From positions 1-5,460 of the forward strand of contig NCCR01000310.1 in assembly GCA_002279765.1 (NCBI GenBank): a stretch of 5,460 bases of DNA, written 5' to 3'. This stretch comes from Verrucomicrobia bacterium 12-59-8 (lineage in GTDB: Bacteria; Verrucomicrobiota; Verrucomicrobiae; Verrucomicrobiales; Verrucomicrobiaceae). Both the position numbers and the translations under genes were made by a program. Below the pieces are notes generated by a model. That model saw only the letters and a list, made by a program, of their open reading frames with translations. It made no database searches and was not told where the DNA came from. Shown here one piece after another: positions 1 through 5,198 of the stretch (position 1 is the stretch's first letter; each line of letters opens with the position of its first letter).

Positions 1-1181
1 GCAGGGAAGCCGAAGCCCATGGTGCCGGCGCCGCCGGAGCTGAGCCAGTGGTAGCTCTCGTCGTTCTTGTAGAACTGCGCGGCCCACATCTGGTGCTGAC
101 CGACGTCCGTGGAGATGATGGCCTTGCCTTTGGTGAGGGTGTAGAGTTCATCAATGACCTGCTGCATGCGGAGGCCACCCTGCTTCTTATAAGAGAGGGG
201 GAACTTCTTCTTGTAGCCGTCCAGCGTGGCCAGCCAGTCTTCGGTGGGCAGTTTTTCGACCAGGGGAAGGAGATCGCTCAGCGCGGCTTTGGCATCGCCT
301 TTGATGGTGACGTCCACCTTGATCATCTTGTGGAACTCCGCCGCATCGATGTCGATGTGGATGAGCTTGGCGTTGCGGCCAAACATGGTGGGTTTGCCGA
401 TGATGCGGTCATCGAAGCGGGAGCCGACATTGAAGATGAGGTCGGCTTCGCAGATGGCCTTGTTCGCATAGGCGGTGCCGTGCATGCCCAGCATGCCGAG
501 GGAGAGCGGGTGCGTTTCCGGGAAAACGCCTTTGCCGAGCAGGGTCGTGGTGACCGGGCAGCCGAGGGTTTCGGCCAGCATGAGCAGTTCTTTGTCGGCA
601 CGGGCGATCATGGCACCCTGACCGTAGCCGGGCAGATCCATCGGCTCGTCAAACGTGCCGGTGAAGGGGCCCTGGCTGAAGTCCTTCGGAATGTCGATCA
701 GAACCGGACCCGGGCGGCCCGTGGTGGCGATGTGGTAAGCCTCCTTGGCGATGCGGGGCAGGGAATTGGAGCTCTTGATCAGGTAGTTGTGCTTCACGAC
801 CGGGGACGTGATGTTGAAGATGTCGGCTTCCTGGAAAGCGTCTTTGCCGAGCATCCAGCTCACGGTCTGACCGCAGAGGACGATCATCGGAACGCTGTCC
901 ATCTGCGCGGTCATGAGGCCGGTGATGGTGTTGCCAGCGCCGGGGCCGGAAGTGACGAGAACGACGGCGGGCTTGCCAGTGGCGCGGGCGTAACCGTCTG
1001 CCATGTGAACGGCACCCTGCTCATGGCGGACGAGAACGAACTTCATGTCCGTCTTCACGGTCTGCAGCGCGTCAAAGATCGGGATGGCTGCGCCACCGGA
1101 GTAGCCGAAGACATACTCGATGCCGAGATCTGCGAGGGTTTTAATGAGCGCCTGCGCGCCGTCCATTTTTTGCTGGCTCAT
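1..1181 (-). CDS. ilvB: Acetolactate synthase large subunit, N-terminal 393 residues (3' end beyond window), with an apparent internal deletion
   Basis: This is the thiamine-diphosphate enzyme of branched-chain amino acid synthesis, which condenses two pyruvates to acetolactate, or pyruvate plus 2-ketobutyrate to acetohydroxybutyrate. The ATG at 1179-1181 begins MSQQKMDGAQALIKTL, a normal start for the family; ATG at 1164-1166 is an alternative. The N-terminal ThDP domain is intact: FGYSGGAAIPIFDAL (residues 25-39), catalytic Glu54 in RHEQGA, TSGPGAGN (77-84), DAFQEAD (114-120) and RPGPVLIDIPKD (156-167). The central domain shows GMLGMHGT, RFDDR and IHIDID, and the C-terminal domain begins with STDVGQHQMW and SGGAGTMGFGFPA. 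Between DLPGY (residue 186) and GQGAMIARAD, about 28 residues seen in other family members are missing, although the frame is kept. No Shine-Dalgarno sequence precedes the start. No small subunit (ilvN) is visible; it could lie beyond the left edge. The family call is very sure; whether the protein is active is not. Confidence 0.95.
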   Translation of the reverse strand, partial: MSQQKMDGAQALIKTLADLGIEYVFGYSGGAAIPIFDALQTVKTDMKFVLVRHEQGAVHMADGYARATGKPAVVLVTSGPGAGNTITGLMTAQMDSVPMIVLCGQTVSWMLGKDAFQEADIFNITSPVVKHNYLIKSSNSLPRIAKEAYHIATTGRPGPVLIDIPKDFSQGPFTGTFDEPMDLPGYGQGAMIARADKELLMLAETLGCPVTTTLLGKGVFPETHPLSLGMLGMHGTAYANKAICEADLIFNVGSRFDDRIIGKPTMFGRNAKLIHIDIDAAEFHKMIKVDVTIKGDAKAALSDLLPLVEKLPTEDWLATLDGYKKKFPLSYKKQGGLRMQQVIDELYTLTKGKAIISTDVGQHQMWAAQFYKNDESYHWLSSGGAGTMGFGFP

Positions 1182-1188
1182 GATGGTT

Positions 1189-1353
1189 GGGGTGAAAATT
1201 GCGATTTGGAGGGTTAAAGTGGGGTTGAATTGGAAAATTACAATCGAAAAGTGGGCTTTTTTGGGTGAAATTGACCCATGTGGGATGGTGGTGGGTTCAA
1301 AAACTGCCATTTTTGAGGGGATAATCCGGGTTTGGCTGCGGATCGGGTTGAAA
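1189..1353. promoter_or_regulatory. Six same-direction copies of GGGT(T/G)NAA upstream of ilvB, near helical phase
   Basis: Copies of GGGT followed by T or G, any base and then AA begin on the plus strand at 1190 (GGGTGAAAA), 1211 (GGGTTAAAG), 1222 (GGGTTGAAT), 1263 (GGGTGAAAT), 1293 (GGGTTCAAA) and 1345 (GGGTTGAAA). The intervals are 21, 11, 41, 30 and 52 bases, close to 2, 1, 4, 3 and 5 turns of DNA. A weaker copy (GGGTTTGGC) begins at 1328. All lie just upstream of the ilvB start. This could be a set of binding sites for a regulator that reads one DNA face, or a curved A-tract region. The words are degenerate and the region is low in complexity, so chance is possible. Confidence 0.3.
1297..1316. 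promoter_or_regulatory. Perfect 7-bp inverted repeat, possible operator upstream of ilvB
   Basis: TCAAAAA at 1297-1303 and TTTTTGA at 1310-1316 are perfect inverted copies separated by CTGCCA. The repeat lies 116 bases upstream of the ilvB start codon. The stem is A/T-rich, so as RNA it would be weak, and no run of T follows that would suggest a terminator; a protein-binding dyad is more plausible. No named regulator can be assigned from the sequence. Confidence 0.25.
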
Positions 1354-1466
1354 AGATGGTTGTTTATGGCTTTTTTCCACCCTGGGTGGTTGGAGCAAAC
1401 CGCAAAACTCATTACCGGTGAGCAATCTGCGTCTTGCTCGAAGGCCATGGGCTTCCTACTTCACAG

Positions 1467-1637
1467 ATGGGGCCGATGCTGCACCGGTTCAAAGGCAAGC
1501 GGGGCAAGGCCGAGGGAGTGACTGCAACGGCCCACAAACTGGCGCGGGTGACCTATGGCGTCATCAAGAGCCGGTGCAGCGAGGATGAGCAGGAAGCCGC
1601 AGCCTTGGGCTTCGCCCTGACCCAGCTTCCCGCTGCG
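1467..1637 (+). pseudogene. Relic of an IS110-family transposase C-terminus
   Basis: The plus-strand frame reads MGPMLHRFKGKRGKAEGVTA, then TAHKLARVTYGVIKSR, then DEQEAAALGFALTQLPAA. The pattern 'F-K-x-K-R-G-K-x-x-x-x-x-T-A-H-K-L-A-R-x-x-Y' followed by '(K)AAALGFxLTxLP' resembles the C-terminal transposase_20-side end of IS110/IS1111-type enzymes, in which an AHK-L-AR-x-Y helix precedes a coiled tail. The stretch that normally lies between 'Y-G-V-I-K-S-R' and 'A-A-A-L-G-F' appears shortened by about 20 residues. The N-terminal DEDD catalytic domain is absent, and no start site or stop codon suits a real gene: the frame runs on without homology to 1847, into the antisense of the next gene. I read it as a decayed insertion sequence fragment. 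IS110 elements lack clear terminal inverted repeats, so no ends can be marked. The assignment comes from remembered family patterns. Confidence 0.6.
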
Positions 1638-1744
1638 CACAAGAGTGGAAGTTATGCGGGAGGACAAGATGATGGTGGCATGTCCTCATGCCTGGCCATT
1701 GCTCATGGAAGTGCTGCCAAGTGCCAGGCGGCTGGTCCTTGTGC
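1638..1744. other. Spacer between the transposase relic and the usp gene end
   Basis: These 107 bases hold no gene that I can support. A weak imperfect dyad, CCAG-GCGG-CTGG at about 1724-1735, lies just beyond the stop of the single-domain usp gene, but no T-run follows it on the minus strand, so it is not a convincing terminator. Confidence 0.4.
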
Positions 1745-2203
1745 TTACTTCTTCTCCTGCACCTCTTCATCGCTCGGCACCACGAGCACCGGGCAGTGGG
1801 CGTGTTTCAGGACATCGCGCGTGACGCTGCCCACCAGCAGGTGGTAGATCGTGCTGTGGTGGTGGGAGCCGAGAATGATCAGGTCGGCATTTCGCCGCCG
1901 GGTTTCGGCCAGCACCCCGGCCACGCTGGCGTCCGCCAGCTGCTCCACGCTGGCGCGCACGCCGAATTTGATCAGGGAGTCGCGCATTTCAAAAAGCTGC
2001 TCGGTTTGCTGATGCACCGCCGCCGGTGAGGGATCTTCCAGGACCACGGGCGAGACCAGGCCCACATCCACGACCACGGGCACCTTCGCCAGTACGTGCA
2101 GGATGATCACCTCGCTGTTGAATGCGGTGGCAAGCGTGTGCGCCTGCTTGAGTACTTTGAACGTCAGATCGGAGAGATCGACCAGGGCAATGATGGTTTT
2201 CAT
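1745..2203 (-). CDS. Universal stress protein, single UspA domain, 152 residues
   Basis: This is a single-domain UspA-superfamily protein (Rossmann-like alpha/beta fold), of normal length for the family. Usp proteins are cytoplasmic, many bind ATP, and they help cells survive starvation, oxidative and other stress. The start is the ATG at 2201-2203 (MKTIIALVDLSD), where the first Usp beta strand begins; a longer in-frame start at 2248 would add 15 residues with no domain match and overlap the upstream gene. Visible elements are the first strand with Asp9, EVIILHV (31-37), ADLIILGSHHHS (106-117) and LLVGSVTRDVLKHAHCPVLV (122-141). The ATP motif G-x2-G-x9-G-S reads G112-S-H-H115-x9-G125-S126, so the second glycine is His. 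The ATG lies 2 bases beyond the stop of the upstream two-domain usp gene, so they are probably co-transcribed and translationally coupled. Confidence 0.93.
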   Translation of the reverse strand: MKTIIALVDLSDLTFKVLKQAHTLATAFNSEVIILHVLAKVPVVVDVGLVSPVVLEDPSPAAVHQQTEQLFEMRDSLIKFGVRASVEQLADASVAGVLAETRRRNADLIILGSHHHSTIYHLLVGSVTRDVLKHAHCPVLVVPSDEEVQEKK

Positions 2204-2205
2204 GA

Positions 2206-3123
2206 TCAGATGTTTTCCACGGGAAGTTTCACCACCAGCAGCGAGCACGGCAGCCGCGTGAGCAGGCGCTCCGCTGTGGAGCCCAGCAGGACGTAGCGCA
2301 GGTTGGTGCGTCCCTTGCCGCCCGTGATGATCAGGTCCGCCAGGGTTTCCTGTGCATGCGCGACGATGCCGTTGCCATGACTGGAGGCCTCATGCAGCAC
2401 TTCGGTGGATTCAATGCCCTTTGCGGCATCCCCCACGAACTCATGCAGCTCCTTGCGCAGTCCCTCGACTAGGGTCGCCCGGTCCTCCGGCGTGTACATG
2501 ACCGTGGGCACGCTGGTGTCAGCAAAAGGGGTAGGGTAGGCCATGGCGACCCAGGGCTCCTGCCACACATGCAGAAAGTCCACCTCAGCACCATCCATGC
2601 GGGCCAGACTGTGCGCCTGCTCCACCACTGCTCGCGAATTTTCCGAGAAGTCAAGGCAGGCCACGATCTTGCGAAACGGCTGCGGATGATTCGTGCGTAC
2701 CAGCAGCACCGGAGTCTGCGCCTTGCGCGCCAGCTTGCTGGAGATGGACCCCGCCCCTGCGGGCATCTCCCCAGCCCCCGCGATCCCCGCCACCAGCAGG
2801 TCTGCGTTCAGCGTGCGCGCATGCTCCAGGATCTCGTGCAGCGGCGTGCCCAGCGCGATGGTGACTTCATAATTGTCCGGCGCAGGAGATTGCTCCATCC
2901 AGCGGGTGAGCGCGGTGCTCGCGCCCTCAGTCGCCGCCTTCGCATGGTTTTCAAAGGGCTCTTCCCGGCTGTCCGCCAGTGCCGCCACAGCGGCGGAGTC
3001 CACCACATGCAGCACCTGAATCTTTGCGCCTTGCAGAGCCGCGATGCGCACCGCCTGCTCAAAGGCCGTGCGTGATCCGGTGGAGAAATCCACAGCGACG
3101 AGAATGGTGGAGAGCTTGTTCAT
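2206..3123 (-). CDS. Tandem universal stress protein with two UspA domains, 305 residues
   Basis: Two UspA domains are fused in one chain, a common architecture of about 280-320 residues. Domain 1 spans about residues 1-143, from STILVAVDFSTGSRTA to ARKAQTPVLLVR. Domain 2 spans about 150-300, from RKIVACLDFSENSRA to TRLPCSLLVVKL. Domain 2 has a complete ATP-binding signature, G268-G-K-G271-x9-G281-S-T, so nucleotide binding is likely. Domain 1 has only a near match (G113-I-A-G116, then GS at 125-126, one residue short), which suggests a regulatory or structural role. The start is ATG at 3121-3123; only a weak AGG lies close upstream. It is the first gene of a two-gene unit with the single-domain usp gene, and the unit thus encodes three Usp domains. 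No membrane segments or signal peptide are seen. The stress that triggers it cannot be told from the sequence. Confidence 0.95.
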   Translation of the reverse strand: MNKLSTILVAVDFSTGSRTAFEQAVRIAALQGAKIQVLHVVDSAAVAALADSREEPFENHAKAATEGASTALTRWMEQSPAPDNYEVTIALGTPLHEILEHARTLNADLLVAGIAGAGEMPAGAGSISSKLARKAQTPVLLVRTNHPQPFRKIVACLDFSENSRAVVEQAHSLARMDGAEVDFLHVWQEPWVAMAYPTPFADTSVPTVMYTPEDRATLVEGLRKELHEFVGDAAKGIESTEVLHEASSHGNGIVAHAQETLADLIITGGKGRTNLRYVLLGSTAERLLTRLPCSLLVVKLPVENI

Positions 3124-3413
3124 GGCCTGCGAGGGTTGGTTTCCATGCCCCAGCTAAACGCAGATCCCCATGTCGCGAAATGGGCTGTTCACCCCATCTC
3201 TTATCGTACTCTGGGCGTATTTTGGCCTCGAAAAAAAGCCCTCTCCCGCCCCGGCCAATCACCCAGCAGGCTTGGCATCCCGACCATTCTCTTCTAAAGT
3301 CCGGCCTCTTGGTTCGCAATTATCCAGGGAGGCGCAGCCGGGGAGTAGATGAAAAAAACGGGGCGGATGCACTGGGTGCTTCAGTCATGCATGCCGGGCA
3401 GTGCAAGCGGGCG
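3124..3413. other. Intergenic region upstream of the usp pair and downstream of rnhA
   Basis: These 290 bases lie between the start of the usp pair and the end of the RNase H gene, both on the minus strand. Open frames here are short and recall no known protein. Runs of seven A are found at 3231-3237 and 3352-3358 (T-runs on the minus strand). The promoter of the usp pair should lie in the part nearest 3124, but I see no persuasive -35/-10 pair. Confidence 0.5.
3352..3405 (-). terminator. Possible terminator of the DUF3817-rnhA unit
   Basis: Reading the minus strand after the rnhA stop, TGCACTG (3399-3405) and CAGTGCA (3368-3374) form a 7-bp perfect stem with a 24-base loop. It is followed about 9 bases later by seven T (3352-3358). 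The loop is large and the T-run is not directly next to the stem, so this is a weak candidate, supported mainly by its place 9 bases after the gene. Confidence 0.3.
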
Positions 3414-3920
3414 TCAGAGCAGCTGAGCTTCGGCCTCCGCTTTGAACTCTTCGAGGAGCGCCTTTAATTGATGGTGTGTGTGTGCGGCTTTGACGGCGGC
3501 GATGGCTTCGTTGGCGAGTTCGTCGCAGCGTTCGTTGTCGGTATGGCCGGCGTGGCCTTTGACCCAGTGCCATTCGATTTTGTGATGCGCCGTGGCAGCG
3601 TCGAGTTCGCGCCAGAGGTCGGCGTTTTTGACGGGCTGCTTGCTGCTGGTGCGCCAGCCATTGCGCTTCCATCCGGCGATCCACTGGCTGATGCCTTGAC
3701 GGACGTACTGGGAGTCGGTGTGAAAATCGATCTGGCAGGGTTCTTTGAGAATGCGCAGGGCCTCGATGGCGGCCTGGAGTTCCATGCGGTTGTTCGTGGT
3801 GGCCGGCACGCCGCCTTTGAGTTCGCGCACGTGTTTGCCATAGGCCAGCACGGCGGCCCAGCCACCGGGGCCGGGATTGCCATGGCAGCCGCCGTCGGAA
3901 TGGATGACGACCTTCTTCAC
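3414..3920 (-). CDS. rnhA: Ribonuclease HI, 168 residues
   Basis: RNase HI cuts the RNA strand of RNA-DNA hybrids, removing R-loops and helping clear primers. The start is GTG at 3918-3920, giving [20 protein letters not shown], the family's usual N-terminus. All catalytic acids are visible: Asp9, Glu47 (NNRMELQA), Asp69 (HTDSQYV) and Asp133 (ERCDELAN), matching E. coli Asp10, Glu48, Asp70 and Asp134. His123 in VKGHAGH matches E. coli His124. The basic-protrusion region [19 protein letters not shown] (81-99) is present. The protein is about 13 residues longer than the E. coli enzyme because of an Ala/Glu-rich helical C-terminal tail (about 150-168). The GTG overlaps the TGA of the upstream DUF3817 gene in the shared bases GTGA (3917-3920), so translation is probably coupled. 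No SD sequence is needed to choose this start: it is the only one that keeps the first strand complete. Confidence 0.97.
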   Translation of the reverse strand: MKKVVIHSDGGCHGNPGPGGWAAVLAYGKHVRELKGGVPATTNNRMELQAAIEALRILKEPCQIDFHTDSQYVRQGISQWIAGWKRNGWRTSSKQPVKNADLWRELDAATAHHKIEWHWVKGHAGHTDNERCDELANEAIAAVKAAHTHHQLKALLEEFKAEAEAQLL

Positions 3921-4231
3921 GCTGGCGTCTGGGTGGAATCCTCCGCCGCCCAGGCACGCATGCGGCGGTCGATGAAGAACGGAACAAACGGCAGCAGCGA
4001 GGCGATGAAGACGAGCGCCGCGCGGCTGAAAGTCCAGCCCGTTTGCATGAGCACGCGCCAGAGCGCAATGCAGAAGAGAACGAAGAGCCCGCCATGCACT
4101 GATCCGACGATTTTAACCGCCAGCGGCATGCCCCCATAATACTTCAATGGCATGGCGATTAAGAGGAGGATCAAATACGACGTGGCTTCGAGCAGGCCGA
4201 CAGTGCGCAGGAAAGAGACGGGATGTTTCAT
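3917..4231 (-). CDS. DUF3817 family small integral membrane protein, 104 residues
   Basis: This is a small three-helix inner-membrane protein of the DUF3817 (YdzA-like) family, whose function is not known. The predicted membrane segments lie at about residues 11-30 ([20 protein letters not shown]), 40-62 (through [18 protein letters not shown]) and 70-87 (ending [11 protein letters not shown]). The family hallmarks GLLE-x-x-SYL, G-S-V-H-G-x-L-F and PF-x-PFFID are all present, and the length is typical. I chose ATG at 4229-4231 ([12 protein letters not shown]); a GTG at 4256-4258 would add nine residues without family support. No SD sequence is visible; the bases upstream on the coding strand are C-rich. 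The stop overlaps the rnhA GTG start by 4 bases, so the two form one operon. A functional link between them is not known to me. Confidence 0.9.
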   Translation of the reverse strand: MKHPVSFLRTVGLLEATSYLILLLIAMPLKYYGGMPLAVKIVGSVHGGLFVLFCIALWRVLMQTGWTFSRAALVFIASLLPFVPFFIDRRMRAWAAEDSTQTPA

Positions 4232-4500
4232 CAGGGGAGGGAACTGCTGCTTTAGCACTGATGGCGGGACGGTGAAATGGATTTTGGAGGTGGCGACTCG
4301 ATCCTATATGCATGAAGGTACCGGTGGCCCCTCGTCGTCACCATATAGTCGTGGTTAAGCGGGCATGTTTCTGGCTGACGGCCACAGATGGGGCTCGACA
4401 AAACTGTTGCTCATAACGCTGGTGACGCACTCAACCGTTTTGTTCACCATTTAAATTTTTAGACTTGAGTCGTTCGCCCGATTCTACATATTTTTTTATT
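4232..4500. other. Divergent intergenic region between the DUF3817 gene and the plus-strand hypothetical gene
   Basis: This 269-base spacer must serve two divergent genes. The portion nearest 4500 is markedly A/T-rich (4436-4500) and probably holds the promoter of the plus-strand gene. An imperfect -35/-10 pair, TTGAGT at 4465-4470 and TACATA at 4485-4490, has only 14 bases between the boxes, which is too short to claim. An inverted repeat, CTATATG (4304-4310) and CATATAG (4342-4348), lies in the half nearest the DUF3817 gene. No RNA gene is recognised. Confidence 0.45.
4304..4348. repeat. 7-bp inverted repeat CTATATG...CATATAG in a divergent promoter region
   Basis: CTATATG at 4304-4310 and CATATAG at 4342-4348 are perfect inverted copies with 31 bases between them. 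Just outside them, CGAC (4294-4297) and GTCG (4348-4351) also pair, but with a bulge on the left side and a shared base on the right. The site could be an operator or a weak stem; its A/T arms contrast with the GC-rich surroundings. Chance is possible. Confidence 0.25.
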
Positions 4501-4950
4501 ATGGGGTATCACGTCACGCTCAGCAGAGCTGAACCGGGCACAGGCATCACCGCCCAAGAGTGGAAGGACTTTGTGGCGAGCCGTCCGGAGCTAAAACTTG
4601 TCGATAAGGGCGCACATTTCATCACCGCAATTCTGGACCAAGACGATAACTTGGCTCTGCACTATTCGGCAGGTAATTGTTCAGTCTTCACCAAGAACCC
4701 GGAAGGGCCGAGGATCATCGAGTACATGGCTTCCATCGCTCCACACTTTGGCGGGGTTGTGACTGGAGATGAGGGCGAGGCATTTGCGTCCGCAGCAGAC
4801 TGGGGCACTCAAAACGACTGGGACAGTAAGACGGTACTTGTTAAGAAGCGTTGGTGGCAGATAGAGCTTTCCAGAGGCTGGCGGATCATATGGGGACTGT
4901 TTCTTGGTGCTTTTATCATCCTAATCAAGGAAGCCTTTTTCTCACGATGA
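4501..4950 (+). CDS. Hypothetical protein with a C-terminal membrane anchor, 149 residues
   Basis: I cannot assign a function. The N-terminal 110 residues look like a small soluble domain: MGYHVTLSR, then ITAQEWKDFVASRPELKLVD (16-35), a beta-rich middle (HFITAILDQDDNLALHYSAG, 39-58), KNPEGPRIIEYMASIAPHFG (65-84) and GDEGEAF (89-95). This loosely recalls a group of uncharacterised bacterial proteins that begin MGYxVTxxR and contain 'I-T-x-x-E-W'. A basic stretch (KKRWWQ, 115-120; SRGWR, 124-128) precedes one hydrophobic helix (about 128-146), so it is probably a tail-anchored inner-membrane protein with the domain in the cytoplasm. I chose ATG at 4501-4503; an in-frame TTG at 4465 would add 12 residues. 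No SD sequence is seen, only an A/T-rich leader. It is the only gene here on the plus strand, and its codons end in A or T more often than those of its neighbours, which hints at transfer. Confidence 0.75.
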   Translation: MGYHVTLSRAEPGTGITAQEWKDFVASRPELKLVDKGAHFITAILDQDDNLALHYSAGNCSVFTKNPEGPRIIEYMASIAPHFGGVVTGDEGEAFASAADWGTQNDWDSKTVLVKKRWWQIELSRGWRIIWGLFLGAFIILIKEAFFSR

Positions 4951-5141
4951 CTTCGGATCAGTCCACCGGACACATTGGACATCCCCGTTACCTCAGGCAA
5001 TTTCCTGTTATGCGACCCCTGGGGTATTCATCAATGCGGCGACCTGCCCGCTCATTTTCGTGCTGCTGCCTGCGTTCCCTTCAATCTAACAGGGCAGACG
5101 GAGGGGACTGTCTTCTTCTGGCGTTTCGCGCCATGTCATGC
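4951..5141. other. Intergenic region between two converging genes
   Basis: Short open frames cross this 191-base stretch, but none resembles a protein that I know. A small dyad, GTCC-ACC-GGAC, occurs shortly after the plus-strand stop at about 4963-4973; no T-run follows, so it is not a convincing terminator for that gene. Confidence 0.4.
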
Positions 5142-5172
5142 AAAAAAGAAGGGGGACCAAAATGGTCCCCCT
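5142..5172 (-). terminator. Rho-independent terminator of the LsrF-like gene
   Basis: GGGGGACCA (5151-5159) and TGGTCCCCC (5163-5171) form a perfect 9-bp stem with an AAA loop, extended by an A-T pair at 5150/5172. On the minus strand the stem is followed by TTCTTTTTT, which ends at 5142. It lies 26 bases beyond the stop of the LsrF-like gene, exactly where that gene's transcript should end. On the plus strand no T-run follows, so it should act in one direction only. Confidence 0.93.
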
Positions 5173-5198
5173 CGAAGAGCTGATGGTGACAGAAAGAA

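Larger units (their letters stand above)
1182..1466. other. Long upstream region of ilvB: low complexity, no intact gene
   Basis: This 285-base stretch separates ilvB from a transposase relic. It is poorer in GC than the genes and strongly asymmetric: the plus strand is full of GGG and AAAA/TTTT words. It contains several small dyads: AAAAG-TGGG-CTTTT at 1247-1260, GGGT-N7-ACCC at 1263-1277, CCCA-TG-TGGG at 1275-1284, TCAAAAA-N6-TTTTTGA at 1297-1316 and CCACCC-T-GGGTGG at 1377-1389. I could not fit a convincing -35/-10 promoter pair for ilvB on the minus strand. It most likely holds the ilvB promoter and leader. The ilvB reading frame remains open through it from an ATG at 1410-1412, but that part has no acetolactate synthase homology that I recognise. 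Confidence 0.5.

Noticed and set aside
48..1217. A 389-codon open frame on the plus strand opposite ilvB
   Set aside because: The minus strand encodes a clear acetolactate synthase with all its motifs over the same bases; the plus-strand frame is open only because of GC-rich codon structure and resembles no known protein.
1377..1389. CCACCC-T-GGGTGG considered as a terminator
   Set aside because: With one base between the arms it cannot form a full hairpin, and no gene end lies next to it on either strand; it is kept only as one of several dyads upstream of ilvB.
1182..1412. A classic ilv attenuator leader peptide
   Set aside because: The only candidate frame has no stop codon before ilvB, and no terminator hairpin with a T-run is seen before the start.
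2569..3075. A 168-codon plus-strand frame opposite the two-domain usp gene
   Set aside because: It lies wholly inside a strongly supported Usp gene and has Arg/His-rich composition without domain features.
3170..3352. A possible small plus-strand gene in the rnhA-usp spacer
   Set aside because: No ribosome binding site, no recognisable protein pattern, and a Pro/Ser-rich sequence with no hydrophobic or amphipathic design.
3385..4137. A 250-codon minus-strand frame rich in Arg and Ser
   Set aside because: It overlaps rnhA and DUF3817 in another frame, and its Arg/Ser/Pro-rich composition is that of a frame-shifted GC-rich gene.
3468..4139. A 223-codon plus-strand frame opposite rnhA and the DUF3817 gene
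   Set aside because: It crosses the junction of two well-supported minus-strand genes and its Val/Gly/Ala/Asp-rich sequence is typical of an antisense shadow.
4851..5183. Two overlapping plus-strand frames (from 4851 and 4975) after the hypothetical gene
   Set aside because: One begins inside the supported gene and both run through the terminator; neither has family features or a start signal.
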